Positions 59,212-64,000 of a DNA stretch of 64,000 bases are shown piece by piece. A program made the position numbers and the translations under genes. The notes beneath the pieces are model-generated. The model saw only the letters and a list, made by a program, of their open reading frames with translations, searched no databases and was not told where the DNA came from. Origin of the DNA: Panicum virgatum (taxonomy: Eukaryota > Streptophyta > Magnoliopsida > Poales > Poaceae); contig NC_053136.1 of the NCBI RefSeq assembly GCF_016808335.1, forward strand, positions 1,532,531-1,596,530, in the 5' to 3' direction. Position 1 is the stretch's first letter; the number at the start of each line of letters is the position of its first letter.

Positions 59212-59640
59212 TAGATGATGATCCGTCTCCGCTCTGCTTTATATTACCTTACCTGCTCTGCTAGATCAAATGCTGCTCATCTATAGCTAGCTCTATGTAA
59301 TGTACCCGGCCAGCAAATAATATAATATAATATACAATCGTTGCCGGCATGAATGGATCATGGATGGATGGATGATTCTTTATTTTCTTCTCCGTGCGCT
59401 GTAGTCTTGGATCATATATGTAGACCGTCATGGACTTATATAATCAACATGACGATGAATCATCAGGTGAAACTAGTTAGCACTTCTTCTTCTTACATCA
59501 GAGCAAACAATTCGATTTTTTTTTTTGGCCTTGTGCTAGATACTTGAGTACCAAAAGAGCGCAATGAATCGGTAACAGAGCAGCAGGTAACCAGCTAAGA
59601 GGAATCGCTCTGCCAATGGCATCACTAGCACAGCACAAAC
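59212..59640. other. 3' flank of the peptide gene
   Basis: AT-rich with poly(T) at 59516-59526. An AATATAATATAATATA run near 59320 may contain the polyadenylation signal. No gene. Confidence 0.45.
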
Positions 59641-60060
59641 GGAGCGTGACATATTGTGTGGTTGTGGACGGAAATATTGTTTCATGGAGGAGCAAGAAAC
59701 AAGCTGTGGTGTCTCGATCTACTATATAAGCCGAGCATAGAGCAATGGCATTGGCTCTGTGTGAGATGATGTGGCTAAAGGATCTCTTGAAGAAGCTTTC
59801 AGGTGTTGAAGAATGAGACTATATTGCTTCATTGTGATAATGTAGCAGCGATCAATATAGCAAATAATCCGGTTCAGCTTGATCACGAAGATTGATAGTG
59901 GGGCTTTGAAGCTAGAGTATGTCAAGTCTCGTGGTCAACTAGCTGGTCCTAAGGATAATGAGTTGGCATGTAACAAGATGGGTATGTTGAATATATTTAG
60001 CCCATTTTGAGGGGGAGTATTTGTTGTAAATAGAACAAATGTAAATGACTTTCTTGCATA
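59640..60060 (+). mobile_element. Ty1/copia remnant: RNase H end, polypurine tract, start of 3' LTR
   Basis: DGNIVSWRSKKQAVVSRS is followed by an in-frame stop, then AEHRAMALALCEMMWLKDLL. This is the family's RNase H strand (..YCTWRSKKQxVVARSSxEAEYRAMA..). The further segment AINIANNPVQLDH is typical of the RNase H C-terminus. It ends KMGMLNIFSPF-stop, then TTTTGAGGGGGAG (polypurine tract, about 60006-60018) and a new LTR start near 60022. Stops and frameshifts show it is dead. It is cut short at about 60060 by the LINE-like piece. Confidence 0.75.
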
Positions 60061-60061
60061 T

Positions 60062-60690
60062 TGGAGAAATATAATGAGGCGAGCGCAACACACAGCAGAG
60101 AAATTTCCCCTGATTCAACAGATAACCTCTTGAAGAGAGGTATCTCAAAACCTTTATTTTGCCAAGTCTGCTTTGAGCCAGAAAGTATTCAACACCTCAT
60201 TTTTTATTGTATAGTTTGTTTTGCCAATTCTGCTTTGAATCAGAAAGTATTCAACACCTCCTTTTTTATTGTATATAGTGGCAAAACGTATGTGCAGCTA
60301 TGTGAGAAACTTCACTGGATTTTCAGTGGAAAGTTTTACTGATTGAGCAAAAAGACGGTTATGTGAAAAAAGATTTGAAACTCTAAATTGCATCTCTGCT
60401 GGAGTTGCATGGAGTATCTGGCTAATTAGAGATGATTTTGTGTTTCGTGGGCAGAATTGGACAGATATCAATACGGTGTTGAGAAGATGCTGGAGGCTTG
60501 TGAAAGATTGGATGCCAATGTTCAAGCTAAACCTGTGGGGGGCATGCTCCAATGGTCCAACTACATGGAGGAAGTGCTCAGGAGTCAGGACCCTTTGGTT
60601 CGTGAAGAAGATCAAGACTGGAGGACTGGAGGGGTGATAAACCTGGGGCTGGCTGGTGACGCAAATCGTGGACTGGAGTTCGTTAATAAT
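60062..60690 (+). mobile_element. LINE remnant (zf-RVT and C-terminal region of ORF2)
   Basis: Frames at 60061 and after contain STDNLLKRGISKPLFC, a zf-RVT-type cysteine segment LFCQVCFEPESIQHLIF and, farther on, FRGQNWTDINTVLRRCWRLV and KDWMPMF, typical of the end of plant LINE ORF2. Frames are broken. A 62-bp duplication (60156-60217 and 60218-60282; TTTTGCCAAxTCTGCTTTGA..TTCAACACCTC) is visible. Confidence 0.7.
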
Positions 60691-60727
60691 GTTTAGCTTC
60701 GGTTGCTTATACCTTGAATTTGAGGAC

Positions 60728-60989
60728 TGTAGGAAAATAATGCATGTATTCCTCCAAACCCTAAAAGGGTGGGATATATAGTTCCTATACATGAGCCTCT
60801 AGATGGGGCCTCTATACATAGGCTCAATATACACCAATACCCCCCGCAGTCTGAACTACCGGTGCAGTGGTGTTCAAGACTGGACAACAAAAAAGCCAAC
60901 ACCCCCCCGCAGTCTGAACTACCAGCGCAGCAGTGTTCAAGACTGGACAAGAAGAGAGTACAAAGGGCAAATACCCCCCCGCAGCCACA
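60728..60989 (-). repeat. 3' LTR of the copia element
   Basis: On the minus strand it starts TGTGGCTGCGGGGGGGTATT and ends ATTTTCCTACA; TG..CA borders are kept. Inside, GACTGGACAAxAAAAAGCC/AAGAAGAG and CCCCCCCGCAGTCTGAACTACC recur two or three times, so the LTR has been partly multiplied. A TATA-like TATATATCCCACC lies near 60770. Confidence 0.65.
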
Positions 60990-63900
60990 ACTAGCCACCT
61001 GCTACGTTGAGGCTGGAGCGAAACTCCGAGAAGGTCGAGGATCCCGATGGAGGACTAGCGGGTGGTACACCGCCGGCTCGGCTCGAGAGGGAGCCGGTAT
61101 AGGCGGTGGCAGCGACGGCTCCGGTGTAGGCATCGCAGGAGCCTCCGGAGCCGGAGGCGGCGCCGGTGTCGGCGCCGAATGATGCCGGTACACCTATACC
61201 AGCTGAGTGTACCGCTGCGGCGCCGGTGTCGGCGCCGAACGACGCCAATGCACCTGCACCGGCTGAGCGTACCGCGCAGGTGCAAGGGAAAGCACCGGGG
61301 CCGCACGTGGTGCAGCAGGACACAACGGGTCCGCGCGCGGCACGACCGGAGGTCCGGGGGCCGCGCTCGGCGCAGCAGGGATCACCGAAAGCGGTGCCGG
61401 TGTACCAGAAAAACCTGCAGGGAAAGGACAGACAGGTAACAGTTGCTGAACCATCGGGTCAGTCGAAAACAGTGAATCCAACTCAGGGTCAGGAGAAGGT
61501 GTGGAAGAGGTGGAGTAGGGGAAATCCGACTCATCAAAGACGACGTGTCGGGAGATCAGAACATGACGAGAGATGAGGTCAAAGCATCGGTACCCCTTGT
61601 GGTCAGGGGAGTATCCAAGGAACACACAACGAGTCGAGCGGGGCGCCAGCTTGTGAGAAGCGGTGGCGGAGTTGTTAGGGTAACACGCACACTCGAAGAC
61701 CCGAAGGTGGTCGTAGCGAGGAGGGGTACTGAAAAGAGCATGTTGTGGAATGGGAGCAGGAGAAGCAGTGGACGGAAGACGGTTAAGCAAGTAGGTGGCG
61801 GTGTGGAGGCTCTCAACCCAGAAGCGCGGGGGCAGAGAGACCTGGATCAGAAGGGTGCGCACGACGTCGTTCGTCGTGAGAATCATCCGCTCAGCCTTGC
61901 CGTTCTGAGGAGAGGTATACGGACAAGACATACGCAGCTGAACACCCCGAGAGAGGAAGAAGGAACGGGAGGTGGAGTTATCGAACTCACGCCTGTTGTC
62001 GCACTGGACGGCCTTAACGGTGAGACCGAACTGAGTGGACACAACACCCAGGCAAAGAAGTGGGAGGAGGGTGGGAAAGGTCTCAGACTTGGCGCGCAAA
62101 GAGAAAGTCCAAGAATAATGAGAGAAATCATCCACCACGACCAGATAATATTTATAGCTAGACATGCTGAGTACAGGAGATGTCCACAGGTCACAGTGAA
62201 CAAGATCAAAACCATGCGCAGCATGCGAAGAAGAAGAAGAAGAAGAAGAAAAAGGAAGTTTAATATGACGACTTAACAGGCACGCATGGCAGAGGTGCTC
62301 AGCAGGAGCCCTAGTACATGGAACATCAGTACTACGACTGAGCTGAGCCAAAACGTCGTGGCCGGGGTGTCCAAGCCGGCGGTGCCAGGTGGTGGAAGAA
62401 GGCATCACGGTAAAAGCAGCAGACGAAGAAGAAGAAGCCGAAGCCGAAGCCGAAGGCGGAGCAGCGGAAGTAGGAAGCCGAAGAGTGTAAAGGGGCCCCG
62501 GGCTGTCACATCGGAGGAGCAGACGCCGGGAAGCCGAATCCTTCACAGTAAGACCAGAAGATTCAAATTCGATGGAACAAGAATTGTCAGCAGTAAACTG
62601 GCGAATGGAAAGAATGTTGGGAACCATATGAGGAGCAACAAAAACATTAGAAAGACGAAAAGAGCCAGGAGCAGAACTCACGGTGGTGACAGGAAGGCAA
62701 GACCCATCACCAATCACAATGGAAGAAGGAGAAGAGGGGTGTGGGGGTCGGACAGAAGAGAGGATACCGGCATCTGGGGTGGTGTGGAAGGAGGCACCCG
62801 AGTCGGCGATCCACTCGGTGCTGACCGGCGGCGTCAGTCCCATGGTGCTGAAGGACTGCGCCAGAGCGGCCTGGTCCCACCCCCCAGGCCAGGTCGACTG
62901 CTGGCTGGGCTGAGCGGGCGGGGTCCAGGTGAACATGGCCGCCGGCTGGAGCTGAGGACGAGGCCCCCCGCCCGGACCCTGGAACGGCCACATTGAGATG
63001 CGTCCTGAGTCCTGACCATGGGTTGCTGAAGGATGGTCAGGGCGTACCTCCAGGGGCAGGGGCGGGAGCGGGAGTGGGAGCCGGAGTTGGCGCGCCCCGA
63101 TGGCCCCCACCGGCAACAGAACCCCCAGGAGCAGGGCCACCAGTGCCACCACCACCCCGTCCCCTCTGCCGACGACGTCCACGGCCCCCCAACCTCCGGT
63201 CTGCCCGGCAGGAGCAGCACAAAGGAGGGAGGTGGCAGGAGCGGCGGAGAAAGCCGGTGGAGCAGCGATGAGCGCGGTGGGGGTGGGCGAGGACGATCCG
63301 GGCGCGAGACCCCTGGTGATCTCCTCGAGGGCGAGGTCGTCCCGGATCTGCAGGAAGGAGGGGAAGGGCCTCTGGCGGGCGATCCAACTCTTCAGGTGGT
63401 CATAGGTGCTGCTCAGGCCCCGCAGGACACTGAGCACCAAGACCCGATCGGACACCGGACACCTGAGGTCGTGAAGAGCGTCGGCCATGCCCTTCATCCT
63501 CCGGCAGATCTCACCAACGGAGAGGTCCCCCTGCTCGAAGGTGCGGAAGGTGGCGTCGAGCTGGACAGCGCGGAACTCGGCGTCGCCGAGGAACTACCCC
63601 TCGAGCGCCACCCAGGCCTGTCGCGCAGTGCCGCTGTGGGTCCTGACGAGGTCCTGAAGATCTAGGGAGATGGTCCCAAAGATCCAGGACAGGACGACAT
63701 TGTCGAGGCGCAGCCACACTACGTCCCGCGTCTCGATCGGCGAGTCAACGAGGACGTGGTCGTCGAGAGCGTAGCGGCGGAGGGTGAGGAGGACCTGGTC
63801 CAGCCAGCGTCCGTAGGAGGAGGACGTGGGGTCGAGGAGGACGGTGACCAGGGACCTGATGTTCTAGACGCCGGCGTTCTGGAGGTCGAGCTGAGCGACC

Positions 63901-64000
63901 ATGGGGTCGGTCGGGTCGTACCGGGGTCCAGATCCAGCAAGCGGGGCCTGGTGGGTGGAGGAGGCGCCGTGCTCGGGGACGACAGGCAGCTGGCCGGAGG
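60990..64000 (-). mobile_element. Ty1/copia retrotransposon with gag, protease and integrase but no reverse transcriptase; runs off the window
   Basis: Minus-strand pieces: gag from about 63940 to 63250 (ending LEEITRGLAPGSSS), protease with WIADSGASFH, gag-pre-integrase with HRRLGHPGH and CHACLLSRHIK, and an integrase core with catalytic residues in HCDLWTSPV, QCDNRREF and NGKAERM. The integrase C-terminus ends DFPYSTSSTPSP. After a short Ala/Pro-rich stretch (61200-61000) the element jumps directly to the 3' LTR, so about 2.5 kb of reverse transcriptase and RNase H is missing. The gag has TAG stops at 63866-63864 and 63596-63594 (minus), and its zinc knuckle is not in frame. It is therefore defective. 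The 5' LTR is beyond the right edge. Confidence 0.85.
61197..63497 (-). pseudogene. Copia gag-protease-integrase frame, truncated polyprotein
   Basis: A 767-codon open frame, the longest in the element. It begins at an internal Met (MKGMADALHDLR) because the earlier gag is interrupted by stops. Between gag and protease the frame runs through a hydrophobic, nonsense-looking stretch (about 63250-62980), suggesting a frameshift that removed the zinc knuckle. Protease and integrase are well preserved, so the element is not very old. Confidence 0.75.

Overview
The window is nuclear DNA of a grass (Poaceae), most likely a panicoid. The evidence is GC-rich first exons beside AT-rich introns with GT-AG borders, grass-type MITEs, CACTA and Mutator-like elements, Ty1/copia and Ty3-type LTR elements, and plant-specific genes. 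The species cannot be named from the sequence. All spliced models are hand-built from reading frame and splice sites, so exon edges may be off by a base or two.

Genes from left to right: (1) 19-4995 (+), an 11-exon M14 zinc carboxypeptidase with a signal peptide and a C-terminal membrane segment. (2) 19104-23884 (+), a two-exon type II membrane protein of unknown function whose 3.5-kb intron holds a MITE and a CACTA element. (3) 43713-44527 (-), a small acidic protein. (4) 49719-50885 (-), a P-type PPR protein. (5) 52376-57541 (+), an 18-exon aminoalcoholphosphotransferase that makes the last step of phosphatidylethanolamine/phosphatidylcholine synthesis and contains 10-nt and 23-nt micro-exons. 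(6) 58811-59211 (+), a secreted cysteine-rich (defensin-like) peptide. These genes are functionally unrelated and each has its own promoter. Gene fragments include a serpin pseudogene (38.1-38.6 kb) and two exons of a MER3/HFM1-type meiotic helicase with a frameshift (47.7-47.9 kb).

The rest is mostly repeats. 8.9-9.8 kb is a Mutator-like element with a perfect 9-bp target duplication and about 250-bp terminal repeats around a GC-rich core. 11.35-15.06 kb and 24.63-28.59 kb are two related 3.7-4.0-kb TG...CA units in opposite orientation, each with a perfect 5-bp target duplication, and a small internally deleted relative lies at 18.7 kb. 32.69-36.48 kb is an LTR retrotransposon with both LTRs but only a gag fragment inside. 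59.6-64.0 kb is a stack of a copia remnant, a LINE remnant and a copia element that has lost its reverse transcriptase and RNase H.

The most unusual region is 29-43 kb. Five copies of a strictly conserved 29-nt perfect hairpin sit inside GC-rich units, two pairs of them at nearly the same spacing (630 and 634 bp). This block is entangled with segmental duplications that also involve the 3' flank of the PPR gene. I can describe this hairpin family but cannot assign it to a known element class.
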